Below, piece after piece: positions 18,051 through 27,131 of a DNA stretch of 64,000 bases. Made by a program: the position numbers and the translations under genes. How positions within the stretch are numbered: position 1 is the stretch's first letter; the number at the start of each line of letters is the position of its first letter. This stretch comes from Flavobacterium johnsoniae (GTDB lineage: Bacteria; Bacteroidota; Bacteroidia; Flavobacteriales; Flavobacteriaceae): NCBI RefSeq assembly GCF_030388325.1, contig NZ_CP103794.1, positions 496,001 to 560,000 on the forward strand, given 5' to 3'. The notes beneath the pieces were generated by a model. It saw nothing but the letters and a program-made list of their open reading frames with translations, was not told the origin of the DNA and searched no databases.

Positions 18051-20062
18051 TATATGCGTTTTAAAACTATTTTTTCTGTTTGTTTAGCTATTACACCTTT
18101 GTAATATTCTTTTAACATTTCGTATTGTTCTGTACTAATAATTGCCTCATTAATCTGATTTACAACCATTAACTGCAAAACATTCTCATTAGCTAAAATA
18201 TTAAATTTGAAACTTCCTAGATTATTTTCCATGCTATAAGCAACAGGCTGTGGCAATGTTTCTACTGCAAATCCGTCTGGAATTTTAATTGTAATATTAA
18301 ATTTATCTTGAAACGGATAACCAAAATCTACTGGATATTCGCGTACTTCTTGCTTAAACGGATTTTTTTCTTGAGCAAAAAACAACATCGGATTTACGTA
18401 TATTTTTCCGCCGATCATTTCAGACAAATCTCCTCCTTTAAATGAATAAGATTCAATTGTTGGAGATAATAACTCTTTTTCGTTGGTTCTAGAATATTCG
18501 CTTACTTCAATTTTTCTGTTGCTATTTTCAAGTTTTTCCAAGTATTCATCTTCTTTCGATTTTTCGAAATTTTCTCTGCTCAACATAGCTCTATAATCTG
18601 TGCATTGTCTTCTGGCTTTTCCGCTTACTTTTCCATCAGCATCAATATCATAATTCATAAAAACAATATCATTTGATGTTTTATGCGGCATTAAATCTAT
18701 TTCTTCAGAAGAACCATTTTTTCTAATCAATCTTCCAAACCAATTTAAAGTTCTGAATGGAAGAACATTTGGCACAGAATATTTATAACTTGCATCTAAT
18801 AAAATATAACCTTCTGGAGTTTCAACAGCAGAAACAACATAATTAAAGGCATTTCTGTTCGGAAACAAGGCAATTCCGTTAGAACGTGTACTTACCAAAA
18901 CTGGATTCGCTGTTAAACCTGCAGAACGAAGCATGGCAGTAAGCATTAAATTAATATCGGCTATATTTCCTGTTTTATCTTTATATGCTTTTCTTACGCC
19001 ATTATCGCAGCTGAAGCCCGTGTAGCCATTCCATTTTACATTTCCTTTTACAAAATTTAGAATCGCCCAGATTTTTTCGTTCTGGTTGGTAATTCCACCT
19101 AGAAACTTTTTCAAATCTTCTTCAAAATAACCTGTTTTATTCAATTCTGGACCAAAGTCATCATATTCGTAAATTGTTTTTACCACAGAATTCCAATCGG
19201 TAGAAAGTTCCTTAACTGGTCGATTAGGAAACTGAACTAATGATAATTCATGTTCAATACTTGAAGTATAATTATCGATATTGTTTACAAAATCTTCGTC
19301 TTTTAAAGCAGGGAAATCTTGCGCAACATAAGTAACCTGAGTTTCTACATAATCTATTTTATCATTATAAAATTCTGTTCTCGAAACAAGCCCAGTTGCT
19401 CTTTCTTTACTGTTAATTGTTAAACTTTTAGAATTTTTAGTAGTTGTCATTTTAGGAAAGATATACCCTTTTTGCCTTGCTTTGAAAACGTAATATTCTG
19501 GATAAGCGATCTTAAATTCAGAATAATTAACTGGGATAGAAGTTTGAAAATCCCAATCGCGAATAATATTATCGCTAGGACATCTAATAGTATAATGATA
19601 TTCTATAACAGAACCTTCTTTTACATTTGGCATTGTAATTTTCTTCAGACCTCTAAATTTAGAAAGAACTTCATCAAAAGATCCATCGCTTTTCAGCTTT
19701 GTTTTTTCTATTTTTCCATTTACAAGATTATACGTAACGGCATCAGAAAAAAACACTTTTTCTTTTAAATTAGTATGATTGTAATACCAAACACTTTGAT
19801 TTGCCCACTCGTAACCTTCTTTTTTATAAATCTTAATACGAGCTTCTACATCGGTAACAATACAGAAACCTTCATTCTGGTCAAATTCCATTCTGGAAGC
19901 TCCTTTTTTGTACAAGATTGCAGCTGAAGCCGAAGAGTCTTTAGGATGGACTTTCTGTTCTAATTCTGCAATAGAAACTTTTCCTAATTTGAATTCCTGT
20001 GAAATCGCTTTGGGCGCGACCAACAGAATCCAAGACAAGCTAAGTAATTTAATAATTTTCAT
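18050..20062 (-). CDS. DUF3857/transglutaminase-like exported protein, catalytic Cys and His missing (paralogue 3)
   Basis: This 670-residue paralogue has a signal peptide ending near AISQ. It shares the opening EFKLGKVSIAELEQKVHPKD with the two downstream genes. The Cys site reads TGNIADIN (Ile), the His site FNYVVSAV (Tyr), and the Asp is kept (ILLDAS). It is the most divergent of the three pseudo-catalytic copies and begins 36 bp after the stop of the intact-looking copy. Envelope location is inferred from the signal peptide. Partner and substrate are unknown. Confidence 0.82.
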   Translation of the reverse strand: MKIIKLLSLSWILLVAPKAISQEFKLGKVSIAELEQKVHPKDSSASAAILYKKGASRMEFDQNEGFCIVTDVEARIKIYKKEGYEWANQSVWYYNHTNLKEKVFFSDAVTYNLVNGKIEKTKLKSDGSFDEVLSKFRGLKKITMPNVKEGSVIEYHYTIRCPSDNIIRDWDFQTSIPVNYSEFKIAYPEYYVFKARQKGYIFPKMTTTKNSKSLTINSKERATGLVSRTEFYNDKIDYVETQVTYVAQDFPALKDEDFVNNIDNYTSSIEHELSLVQFPNRPVKELSTDWNSVVKTIYEYDDFGPELNKTGYFEEDLKKFLGGITNQNEKIWAILNFVKGNVKWNGYTGFSCDNGVRKAYKDKTGNIADINLMLTAMLRSAGLTANPVLVSTRSNGIALFPNRNAFNYVVSAVETPEGYILLDASYKYSVPNVLPFRTLNWFGRLIRKNGSSEEIDLMPHKTSNDIVFMNYDIDADGKVSGKARRQCTDYRAMLSRENFEKSKEDEYLEKLENSNRKIEVSEYSRTNEKELLSPTIESYSFKGGDLSEMIGGKIYVNPMLFFAQEKNPFKQEVREYPVDFGYPFQDKFNITIKIPDGFAVETLPQPVAYSMENNLGSFKFNILANENVLQLMVVNQINEAIISTEQYEMLKEYYKGVIAKQTEKIVLKRI

Positions 20063-20098
20063 TGGTAATTTTTGGTTTGTTTTGGGTTAGGATTCGGT

Positions 20099-22006
20099 TT
20101 AATTCTTAGTTAATATTATTTTGGCATTATCATTTCTAGAAATTTGTTCCATAAATAAGCGATATTCATCGTAATCTTTATTGGAGTATTTGCCTTTATT
20201 TAAAAACATAGACCTTTTGTAAGTCAGTTTGTTATTTTCTTTTTTAATAATTTCGGTTTTATACTCGCCAAACTTTCCTTTTAGTTCATAATTTGAAGGA
20301 AGAAATTCGATGCTAAAACCTTCTGGAAGATTGATTTCGATTTCATCATTATCTAAATAACCACGCTGAATTTGAAATGGATTTTTTCGGTTTCTTATTC
20401 GCTTAATATTGGCACTTGATTGATTGAATGCATCAACGACAAAAATCATTTTATTGCCCGAGATTGCTCCATAATTAGAAGCAGTTAAACGAACATCTTC
20501 TGTAAAACGGATATTTTCTTTGTCATTTGTAAAAGTTATTTTACCCAATTTCAAATTGTTGATATTATCCCAATATTCTTTATAATGCTCTTCTTTTTCG
20601 TTAGGTTGAAAAGTTTCAACTCTTGATTTTTGAGCATATTGACTTCCCTCAGAAACTATGGCTAAAGTTCCAGAAAAGTTTCCCTCTTTATCAATCGAAT
20701 AATTGCCTTTTGCCAACTGTTTATTTCCTTTATCATCATAGATTTTAGTTCTAACAATTTCTCCGCCTTCTGGTTTCACGACTAAAACATCTCGGTCGTC
20801 TGTAAAAGTTCCTTGATAGCCAAACGGATTATCTTGACTGGTACATTCTAGCCAAACGTAATTATCACCATTTGGAACAGCAAGAATCATATGATCTCCT
20901 TGCATCGAAACAAAATCGGACTGAATATCTTTCTTATATGAATCTCCATATAAAATAGTATTATAAGAAGGAACATCAACAACCTGCAAAAGTGCTTTTG
21001 TATAATTTGACAATGCTTTGCAATCTCCATAACCCAAACGATCTACATCGTTGGCAAGCATAGGTTTCCAGCCGCCAATGCCAACAGCAATATTTACGTA
21101 TCTGGATTTTTTCTGCACATAATCGTAAATAATTTTTGCTTTTTTAATTGGATCTTTTTCATCTCCAACAAGCGCTTTTATTTTTGCTTTGGTTTCTTCT
21201 GGCAGATTTGTTGTTCCTGTCAAAATTTTATCGCCGTACCATTTTCCAAAGGCTTCCCAGGTAGTTGCTTTACCATCTACTCCTTCCAAATGAAAATTCT
21301 CCAATCCCATCATTACTTTAGGAAAGAGATCTGCATAATTTGGACTCAAATCTTCTGGTTTCTGAGCTGGAATATTTGTGGCTAAATAACTTAATTGCGT
21401 ATCGGTTTCAGCTGTTTTTTTGATATTGAAATCTGAGAAACGAAATTCTTTCTTTTTGAATCCAAGTTCTTTAGGAAAAGTAACATTCAAGACACATTTT
21501 TCCACACTTAAATAATGACCACGCAAAAAATATTCTTGAGGAATAAAAGCGGTGTTTGAAGTCTCGATTTCGCAATTATAAACAACCGTAAATGGATATG
21601 AAATAGGAGTATAATCTAGATAAATAACACGATTATCCGAAAAAAGTGTGCTCCCGCTTACAGCACTTTGGTCTCTAAAATCTTTTCTTTTAATTTTTTT
21701 GATTTCTTTACCAAAAGCATCATAAACAATAGCTTCTATGGTTTTGATTGAAGTTGACTTGTCGTAATATTGAAATGCGTCAATATCATTTTGCCCTTTG
21801 GCATTTAAAACAGATACAACTCTTTGAGTTTTTATATTCATACTTCTTTGAGAAGTAATTGTAATATCTGTCTGATCCAAACGAGTAACTGCATTGGCAT
21901 TATCTTTTAAACTATCGGAAATTGCAAATACCGAATAATCAATCTTTTGAGAAAAAGAATTAACTGTAAAAAGAATAAAAAATAATGCGCAAAAAAGTTT
22001 TTTCAT
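20099..22006 (-). CDS. DUF3857 domain transglutaminase-like exported protein with intact Cys and His
   Basis: This 635-residue protein has a signal peptide (MKKLFCALFFILFTVNSFSQ), a DUF3857 domain (about 30-230) and a transglutaminase-like core (about 275-395) that keeps Cys329 in YGDCKAL and His372 in GDHMILAV. The third position is LECTS (Glu387 where Asp is usual). It is the first gene of the cluster and has its own -7 promoter element. It is the only one of the four likely to be catalytic. Family members are periplasmic or envelope cysteine hydrolases or transglutaminases of unknown substrate. Confidence 0.82.
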   Translation of the reverse strand: MKKLFCALFFILFTVNSFSQKIDYSVFAISDSLKDNANAVTRLDQTDITITSQRSMNIKTQRVVSVLNAKGQNDIDAFQYYDKSTSIKTIEAIVYDAFGKEIKKIKRKDFRDQSAVSGSTLFSDNRVIYLDYTPISYPFTVVYNCEIETSNTAFIPQEYFLRGHYLSVEKCVLNVTFPKELGFKKKEFRFSDFNIKKTAETDTQLSYLATNIPAQKPEDLSPNYADLFPKVMMGLENFHLEGVDGKATTWEAFGKWYGDKILTGTTNLPEETKAKIKALVGDEKDPIKKAKIIYDYVQKKSRYVNIAVGIGGWKPMLANDVDRLGYGDCKALSNYTKALLQVVDVPSYNTILYGDSYKKDIQSDFVSMQGDHMILAVPNGDNYVWLECTSQDNPFGYQGTFTDDRDVLVVKPEGGEIVRTKIYDDKGNKQLAKGNYSIDKEGNFSGTLAIVSEGSQYAQKSRVETFQPNEKEEHYKEYWDNINNLKLGKITFTNDKENIRFTEDVRLTASNYGAISGNKMIFVVDAFNQSSANIKRIRNRKNPFQIQRGYLDNDEIEINLPEGFSIEFLPSNYELKGKFGEYKTEIIKKENNKLTYKRSMFLNKGKYSNKDYDEYRLFMEQISRNDNAKIILTKN

Positions 22007-22022
22007 TAGTAAGTTTTTTCTC

Positions 22023-22030
22023 CAAATATA
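22023..22030 (-). promoter_or_regulatory. Putative -7 element for the DUF3857 cluster
   Basis: The minus strand reads TATATTTG, an exact match to TAnnTTTG, 17 bp upstream of the start codon of the first DUF3857 gene. A TTG lies 22 bp further upstream. It suggests that the cluster, with the MazG-like gene, forms its own transcription unit. Confidence 0.5.
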
Positions 22031-22070
22031 TATTATTTTTAGAAAATCTTAACAAATGTTTAGTAAATTT

Positions 22071-22523
22071 TTACTCTCTATTTTGGCTGTCAATTAAAAT
22101 GGTAACAGGTCCATCGTTTATTAGGCTAACTTTCATATCTGCACCAAAAATTCCGGTTTGAATTTTCTTTTGAAATTCCTTTTCTAAAGCTTGTACAAAC
22201 TTTTCATACATCGGAATTGCAAAATCTGGTTTTGAAGCTTTTATATAAGAAGGACGATTTCCTTTTTTTGTAGAAGCATGAAGTGTAAATTGGCTAACGA
22301 CAATGATTTCGCCGTCAATATCTTGAACTGAGCAGTTCATAACGTCATTTCCGTCGCCAAAAATTCTCATTTTTATGATTTTTCCAGCAAGCCAATCAAT
22401 ATCTTCCTGAGTATCGGCATCTTCTATCCCGACTAGAACTAATAATCCTTTTTGAATATCAGCAACAATTTTAGAATCAACTTTTACAGATGCTTCGGAA
22501 ACTCTTTGAAGTACAATCTTCAT
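22071..22523 (-). CDS. dtd: D-aminoacyl-tRNA deacylase
   Basis: Dtd removes D-amino acids (and glycine mischarged on tRNA-Ala) from tRNA. The 150-residue protein shows the family signatures MKIVLQRVSEASVKVD at the start, the catalytic VSQFTLHAST and the GPVTILIDS motif with cross-subunit cis-Pro. Length is typical. It follows rsgA after a 113-bp AT-rich spacer that contains weak inverted repeats. Confidence 0.95.
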   Translation of the reverse strand: MKIVLQRVSEASVKVDSKIVADIQKGLLVLVGIEDADTQEDIDWLAGKIIKMRIFGDGNDVMNCSVQDIDGEIIVVSQFTLHASTKKGNRPSYIKASKPDFAIPMYEKFVQALEKEFQKKIQTGIFGADMKVSLINDGPVTILIDSQNRE

Positions 22524-22636
22524 TAATGATTAATTGTTAGTTATAAATTATTGATTTTTTATTTAGAAGTTATAATTACTAAGCTATTTCAGTCAATCAT
22601 AATTAAAATTTACAATTAACCATTCACAATTAATAA

Positions 22637-23614
22637 TTATTTGCGTGTTTCATCACTCGCAGCACGATCTTCACCATAAGTATCGGTTCTGTAATGCTCT
22701 TCGTCTCCTTCTAGGATTTTAAGATAACTGTTGTAACGCGACCAAGCGATTTCGTCTTTTTCTAAAGCTGCTTTTATGGCACAATGCGGTTCTTCTTTAT
22801 GCAGGCAATTGTTAAACTTGCATTGATCTTTTAATTTAAAGAATTCCGGAAAATATCCGCTGATTTCTGAAGGTTCCATATCAACAATTCCGAAACCTTT
22901 TATTCCAGGCGTGTCAATAATTCGGGCATCAAAAGACAAATCATACATCTCGGCAAACGTAGTGGTATGCTGTCCTTGTTTGCTTTGTTCTGAAATTACA
23001 GTAGTTTTCAAATGAAGACTTGGTTCCATTGCATTTACTAAAGTAGATTTACCAACTCCCGAATGCCCGGAAAACATACTGACCTTTCCAATCATCATTT
23101 CTTTAAGCTTATCAACTCCTTTATTTTCTGTTGATGAAATTCGCAGGCATTTATAACCAATTTCAGAATAAATATGCTGCAAATAAAGCTGATCATCTAA
23201 AGTCTGATCGTTTAGTGTATCAATTTTATTAAAAATAAGAATAGCTTCAATTCCGTATGCTTCAGCAGTAACTAGAAAACGATCTATAAAACTTGTAGTT
23301 GTTGGCGGATTATCAATGGTTACCAATAAAAAAACCTGATCAATATTGGAAGCAATAATATGAATCTGCTTAGACAAGTTTACCGATTTACGAACGATAT
23401 AATTTTTTCTTTCGTGAATATTATGAATCGTTCCGGTAACAGCGTCTGAAGTTTCATCCAACTCATAATCGACAATATCGCCTACAGCAATTGGGTTGGT
23501 ACTTTTTATACCTTTAATTCTAAATTTCCCTTTCATACGGCATTCTATAAAATCTCCTTTTTCAGATTTTACGGTATACCAGCTTCCTGTAGATTTATAA
23601 ACGGTTCCTGTCAT
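22637..23614 (-). CDS. rsgA: Ribosome small subunit-dependent GTPase A
   Basis: RsgA is a circularly permuted GTPase that assists late 30S maturation. In order, the protein has an OB fold (residues 1-70), G4 motif FNKID, P-loop GHSGVGKSTLVNA, G3 DTPGIKGFG, and the C-terminal zinc motif with CKFNNCLHKEEPHC. G4 preceding G1 and G3 confirms the permutation. The 325-residue length is normal. Confidence 0.96.
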   Translation of the reverse strand: MTGTVYKSTGSWYTVKSEKGDFIECRMKGKFRIKGIKSTNPIAVGDIVDYELDETSDAVTGTIHNIHERKNYIVRKSVNLSKQIHIIASNIDQVFLLVTIDNPPTTTSFIDRFLVTAEAYGIEAILIFNKIDTLNDQTLDDQLYLQHIYSEIGYKCLRISSTENKGVDKLKEMMIGKVSMFSGHSGVGKSTLVNAMEPSLHLKTTVISEQSKQGQHTTTFAEMYDLSFDARIIDTPGIKGFGIVDMEPSEISGYFPEFFKLKDQCKFNNCLHKEEPHCAIKAALEKDEIAWSRYNSYLKILEGDEEHYRTDTYGEDRAASDETRK

Positions 23615-23634
23615 TCTTTTACTTTAGATTTCTG

Positions 23635-23642
23635 CAAAGATA
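23635..23642 (-). promoter_or_regulatory. Putative -7 promoter element of rsgA
   Basis: The minus strand reads TATCTTTG, an exact TAnnTTTG match, about 21 bp upstream of the rsgA start. It indicates that rsgA is transcribed independently of the upstream aromatic operon. No clear -33 TTG is seen. Confidence 0.5.
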
Positions 23643-23653
23643 AATGAATAATT

Positions 23654-23839
23654 TAAACCATATAAGTAATATAAGTGAATATAACTTGGTGGATATTTGT
23701 AACAAAAAAAATCCCCAAATCTTCTTTCGAAGAAATAGGGATTTTAAAAAACAATCTATTTTTAAAATCGTGAAATAAGAAAACTTTAAAATAAAGCTTT
23801 TCAAAACTAAAATGAACTTATATCACTTATATGGTTCAA
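23654..23839. repeat. Element bounded by inverted 'accatataagt/acttatatggt' arms
   Basis: The left arm (aaccatataagtaatataag at about 23655-23674) and the right arm (23810-23839, acttatatcacttatatggt inside it) are nearly reverse complements and bracket about 186 bp. The right arm is the same repeat found after aroA at 12361-12390. Only the hairpin at 23708-23745 lies inside. It may be a small mobile-like palindromic element or a paired repeat. Confidence 0.55.
23708..23745. terminator. Terminator at the end of the aromatic operon
   Basis: AAAATCCC (23708-23715) pairs with GGGATTTT (23738-23745), with an inner CTTCTTTCGAAG hairpin. The plus strand carries an A-run before it, so the minus-strand transcript of the DAHP synthase operon would end in a U-run. 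Confidence 0.7.
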
Positions 23840-23846
23840 TAAAAAA

Positions 23847-24929
23847 TTACGCGTTGAAAATTTTCTCTTGGTGTCCAATACTTTCTTGGTGAATTGCTTT
23901 GAACATTCTTAAAACGAATTCTTCAGTAAGACCTTTTTTCTCACCTTCTAAAATCATTTTTCCTAAGATTTCGTTCCAACGGTTGTTTTGAAGAATAGCA
24001 ACGTTTGCATCTTTTTTCACTTGACCAATTTCGTCAGCTACTTTCATACGTTTTCCTAACAACTCTAATAAGTTAGCATCCAAAACGTCGATGTTAGCTC
24101 TTAATTTAGTCATTTTTTGGCTGTACTCATCTGTAGTATCATCCGTTTTTCTGATAGTCAAATCTTTGATGATTTGTTTCAAATTATCTGGAGTCACTTG
24201 CTGAGCAGCATCTGACCAAGCGTTGTCTGGATCGATATGAGTTTCGATAATCATACCATCGTAGTTCAAATCTAAAGCTTCTTGAGTTACTTCAAAAATC
24301 ATTTTACGATCTCCAGTAATGTGAGATGGATCGATGATTAATGGTAAATCAGGGAATTTATTTTGCAATTCGATAGCAATCTGCCATTCTGGAATGTTTC
24401 TGTATTTTGTTTTTTCGTAAGTAGAGAAACCTCTGTGAATAACTCCTAATTTCTCAATTCCAGCCATATGTAAACGCTCAACACCACCAAGCCATAAAGC
24501 TAAATCTGGGTTTACTGGATTTTTAACCAAAACAATTTTATCAGTTCCTTTTAAAGTATCTGCAATCTCTTGAACTGCGAAAGGGTTTGCAGTTGTACGT
24601 GCACCAACCCATAAAACGTCGATATCGTATTCTAAAGCTAGTTTACAGTGAGCTGCTGTTGCAACTTCAGTTCCCATTAATAAACCAGTTTCAGCTTTTG
24701 CTTTTTGTAACCATTTTAATCCGATTTCTCCAATACCCTCAAATCCTCCTGGACGAGTTCTTGGTTTCCAGATTCCAGCTCTAAAAACGCTTACTTTTGA
24801 ATCTTTTAATTCGTGAGCGATTTTCAAAACCTGATCTTCAGTTTCTGCACTACATGGTCCAGCTATCACAAGTGGGTGATTTAAATTGAAATCTTCTAAC
24901 CACTTTCTCATTTCTTTCTTATTTTCCAT
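23847..24929 (-). CDS. Bifunctional 3-deoxy-7-phosphoheptulonate synthase / chorismate mutase (type II)
   Basis: This 360-residue fusion has residues 1-255 as a KDO8P-synthase-like DAHP synthase (HPLVIAGPCSAETEDQVL, FRAGIWKPRTRPGGFEGIG, IIDPSHITGDR, IETHIDPDNAWSDAAQQVTP). Residues 265-355 form an AroQ-type chorismate mutase (MTKLRANIDVLDANLLELLG, KRMKVADEIG). It performs the first step of the shikimate pathway and the chorismate-to-prephenate step. The mutase at the C-terminus is the Bacteroidota order, opposite to the Bacillus fusion. In this operon the mutase domain probably also confers feedback control by prephenate. It is the last gene of the attenuator-preceded operon, 13 bp after tyrA. 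Confidence 0.94.
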   Translation of the reverse strand: MENKKEMRKWLEDFNLNHPLVIAGPCSAETEDQVLKIAHELKDSKVSVFRAGIWKPRTRPGGFEGIGEIGLKWLQKAKAETGLLMGTEVATAAHCKLALEYDIDVLWVGARTTANPFAVQEIADTLKGTDKIVLVKNPVNPDLALWLGGVERLHMAGIEKLGVIHRGFSTYEKTKYRNIPEWQIAIELQNKFPDLPLIIDPSHITGDRKMIFEVTQEALDLNYDGMIIETHIDPDNAWSDAAQQVTPDNLKQIIKDLTIRKTDDTTDEYSQKMTKLRANIDVLDANLLELLGKRMKVADEIGQVKKDANVAILQNNRWNEILGKMILEGEKKGLTEEFVLRMFKAIHQESIGHQEKIFNA

Positions 24930-24942
24930 CTTAATTCTAATT

Positions 24943-25803
24943 TTACTTTTTAGTTGTTGTTAATCCGTTTAGTATTTCTTTTATTTTATTTGTGCTTTCC
25001 ATTTCTTCAAAAATGGCATTATAATCTTCTTCTTTCAACAAATCCCTAAATCGACTGAGATTTGAAATATAAGCTTCTAAAGTTTCTAGAACGTGTTCTT
25101 TATTTTGCTTAAAAATTGGCGTCCACATCGCTGGCGAACTTTTTGCCAAACGAACCGTACTTTCAAATCCACTTCCCGCCATATCAAAAATATCCTGTTC
25201 GTCTTTTTCTTTATTCATTACTGTTTTTCCGAGCATAAATGAACTAATGTGCGATAAATGCGAAACGTAAGCAATGTGTTTGTCGTGCGAAGTCGGATCC
25301 ATATATCGAATCCTCATTCCGATTGAAGTAAAAAGATTCAATGCTTTTTCCTGTAATTTAAAAGCCGTCTTTTCGACCTCACATATAATATTTGTTTTCC
25401 CTTGAAACAAACCTCTTATTGCTGCTGATGGCCCCGAAAACTCTGTTCCGGCAATTGGGTGCGTTGCAATAAAATTTCTTCTTTTTGGGTGATTGGCTAC
25501 TGCTTCGCAAATTGGTTTTTTAGTAGATCCCACTTCAAAAACAATTGTTTTATCTCCTACCGAATCCAAAACTTTAGGTAAAACTGTCAGCGCTACATCT
25601 ACTGGAACCGAAACGATTACAAAATCTGCTTTTTGTAAATCTTCAAAGTTTCCTGCTTCGTCAATAACTCCAAGATCAATTGCCTGTTGCAAATGTTGTT
25701 CGTTACTGTCGATTCCTAAAATAGTCGCATCAGGATAACGCCCTTTGATGTCTAACACCATCGAACCACCTATTAATCCTATTCCTATTACGTATACTTT
25801 CAT
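24943..25803 (-). CDS. tyrA: Prephenate dehydrogenase
   Basis: This 286-residue NAD-dependent enzyme converts prephenate to 4-hydroxyphenylpyruvate. It shows a Rossmann motif at the start (VYVIGIGLIGGSM), then VVSVPVDVALTVLP and FIATHPIAGTEFSGP. The SHLSHISSFMLG helix also fits the family. There is no fused mutase or ACT domain. It is the third gene of the Phe/Tyr operon. A short inverted repeat separates it from the aminotransferase gene. Confidence 0.93.
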   Translation of the reverse strand: MKVYVIGIGLIGGSMVLDIKGRYPDATILGIDSNEQHLQQAIDLGVIDEAGNFEDLQKADFVIVSVPVDVALTVLPKVLDSVGDKTIVFEVGSTKKPICEAVANHPKRRNFIATHPIAGTEFSGPSAAIRGLFQGKTNIICEVEKTAFKLQEKALNLFTSIGMRIRYMDPTSHDKHIAYVSHLSHISSFMLGKTVMNKEKDEQDIFDMAGSGFESTVRLAKSSPAMWTPIFKQNKEHVLETLEAYISNLSRFRDLLKEEDYNAIFEEMESTNKIKEILNGLTTTKK

Positions 25804-25821
25804 AATTCTTTTTACTTTTTT

Positions 25822-25895
25822 GTCATTGCGAGGAACGAAGCAACCGCACTAACAATTTCCTCTGCAACTGAGATTGCTTCCTTCCTCGCAATGAC
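25822..25895. repeat. Inverted repeat pair inside the aromatic operon
   Basis: The arms tgtcattgcgaggaacgaag (from 25821) and cttccttcctcgcaatgac (25877-25895) are near reverse complements. This is another variant of the dispersed 'cattccgaggaacg' family. It lies between two operon genes and could form a stem in the mRNA, perhaps affecting stability or read-through. Confidence 0.7.
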
Positions 25896-25897
25896 TT

Positions 25898-27043
25898 CTA
25901 AAATCGATCTATCGCTTCTTGCACTTTCTCTTCTTTCACACACAATGAGAATCTTATATACCCTTCGCCGTTGCTTCCAAAAATGGTTCCCGGTGTAATG
26001 AAAATATGTTTCTCATATAATATTTCGTCAATGAACTTTTCTGCTGATTCAATTCCTTCTGGCAATTTTGCCCAAACGAAAAGTCCAACTCCTTCTTTAT
26101 ATACTTTACAGTTTAACTTTTCGGCTAATTTCTCCGTTAATTCTCTACGGCGTCTGTAAATTTTGTTTTGATCTTCGAACCAAGATTTATCACATTTTAA
26201 AGCTGCAATTGCACCTTTCTGAATTCCGTAGAACATCCCGCTGTCCATGTTGCTTTTTACTTTTAGAACTGCATCGATAATTTCAGGGTTTCCTAAAACC
26301 ATCCCAACTCTCCAGCCGGCCATGTTGAAAGTTTTACTTAATGAATTTAATTCTAAAGCCACTTCTTTTGCTCCTTCAACCTGCAACAAACTCATTGGAT
26401 TATCATTCAAAACAAAACTGTACGGATTGTCGTTGATCAATAATATATTGTGTTTTTTAGCAAAAGCCACCAATTTTTCAAATAACGCTAAACTTCCTCT
26501 CGCTCCTGTCGGCATGTGCGGATATCCCAGCCACATAATTTTTACTTTCGAAAGGTCTAGTTTTTCTAAAGCTTCGAAATCTGGTTCCCATCCGTTTTCT
26601 TCTTTCAAATCATAATAAACTGGAACTGCCTGAACCAAATTGGTTACCGAAGTATAAGTTGGATAACCTGGATTTGGAATTAAAACGTGATCGCCTTCAT
26701 TTAAAAAAGCCAGCGAAATATGCATAATTCCTTCTTTCGAACCCATAAGAGGTAAAATCTCATTATTTGGATTCACTTCAACACCAAACTGATTACGATA
26801 AAAATCTGCCATCGCCTGCCTCATTTCTGGTAATCCCTGATAGCTTTGATAACCATGCCCGTTTTCGTCTTGAATTGCTGCAGCGACTGCTTCAATTACT
26901 GCTTTTGACGGACTCAAATCAGGGCTTCCAATTCCCATATTGATGATCGATTTTCCTTCAGACATCAACTGACGAACTTCTCTCAATTTTGATGAGAAGT
27001 AGTATTCTTCAACTGTGTCTAATCGTTTTGCTGTTGTAATCAT
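25898..27043 (-). CDS. PLP-dependent aminotransferase (class I/II), probable aromatic aminotransferase
   Basis: This 381-residue fold-type I aminotransferase shows GIGSPDLSPSK near the N-terminus, HVLIPNPGYPTYTSV, LINDNPYSFVLND (Asp or Asn contacts), LNSLSKTFNMAGWRVGMVLG (Schiff-base Lys in SLSK) and RFSLCVKEE with the substrate-binding Arg. The family includes LL-diaminopimelate, methionine and aromatic aminotransferases. Position between prephenate dehydratase and dehydrogenase makes transamination of phenylpyruvate and hydroxyphenylpyruvate the likely role. That is inferred from context, not from sequence. Confidence 0.85.
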   Translation of the reverse strand: MITTAKRLDTVEEYYFSSKLREVRQLMSEGKSIINMGIGSPDLSPSKAVIEAVAAAIQDENGHGYQSYQGLPEMRQAMADFYRNQFGVEVNPNNEILPLMGSKEGIMHISLAFLNEGDHVLIPNPGYPTYTSVTNLVQAVPVYYDLKEENGWEPDFEALEKLDLSKVKIMWLGYPHMPTGARGSLALFEKLVAFAKKHNILLINDNPYSFVLNDNPMSLLQVEGAKEVALELNSLSKTFNMAGWRVGMVLGNPEIIDAVLKVKSNMDSGMFYGIQKGAIAALKCDKSWFEDQNKIYRRRRELTEKLAEKLNCKVYKEGVGLFVWAKLPEGIESAEKFIDEILYEKHIFITPGTIFGSNGEGYIRFSLCVKEEKVQEAIDRF

Positions 27044-27131
27044 TTTTTTATTGCTTTAGGCCTTAGGCAGTAAGCTTTAGGCTCTTTTTAAACTTTCTAT
27101 TTTGGACTTTAAGACTTTCGACTTTCCTACT

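Noticed and set aside
23619..23804. 61-codon open frame on the minus strand between rsgA and DAHP synthase
   Set aside because: It consists of the inverted repeat arms, the terminator hairpin and A/T runs, and overlaps the rsgA promoter. The composition (F, L, K, I only) is what random AT-rich DNA gives.
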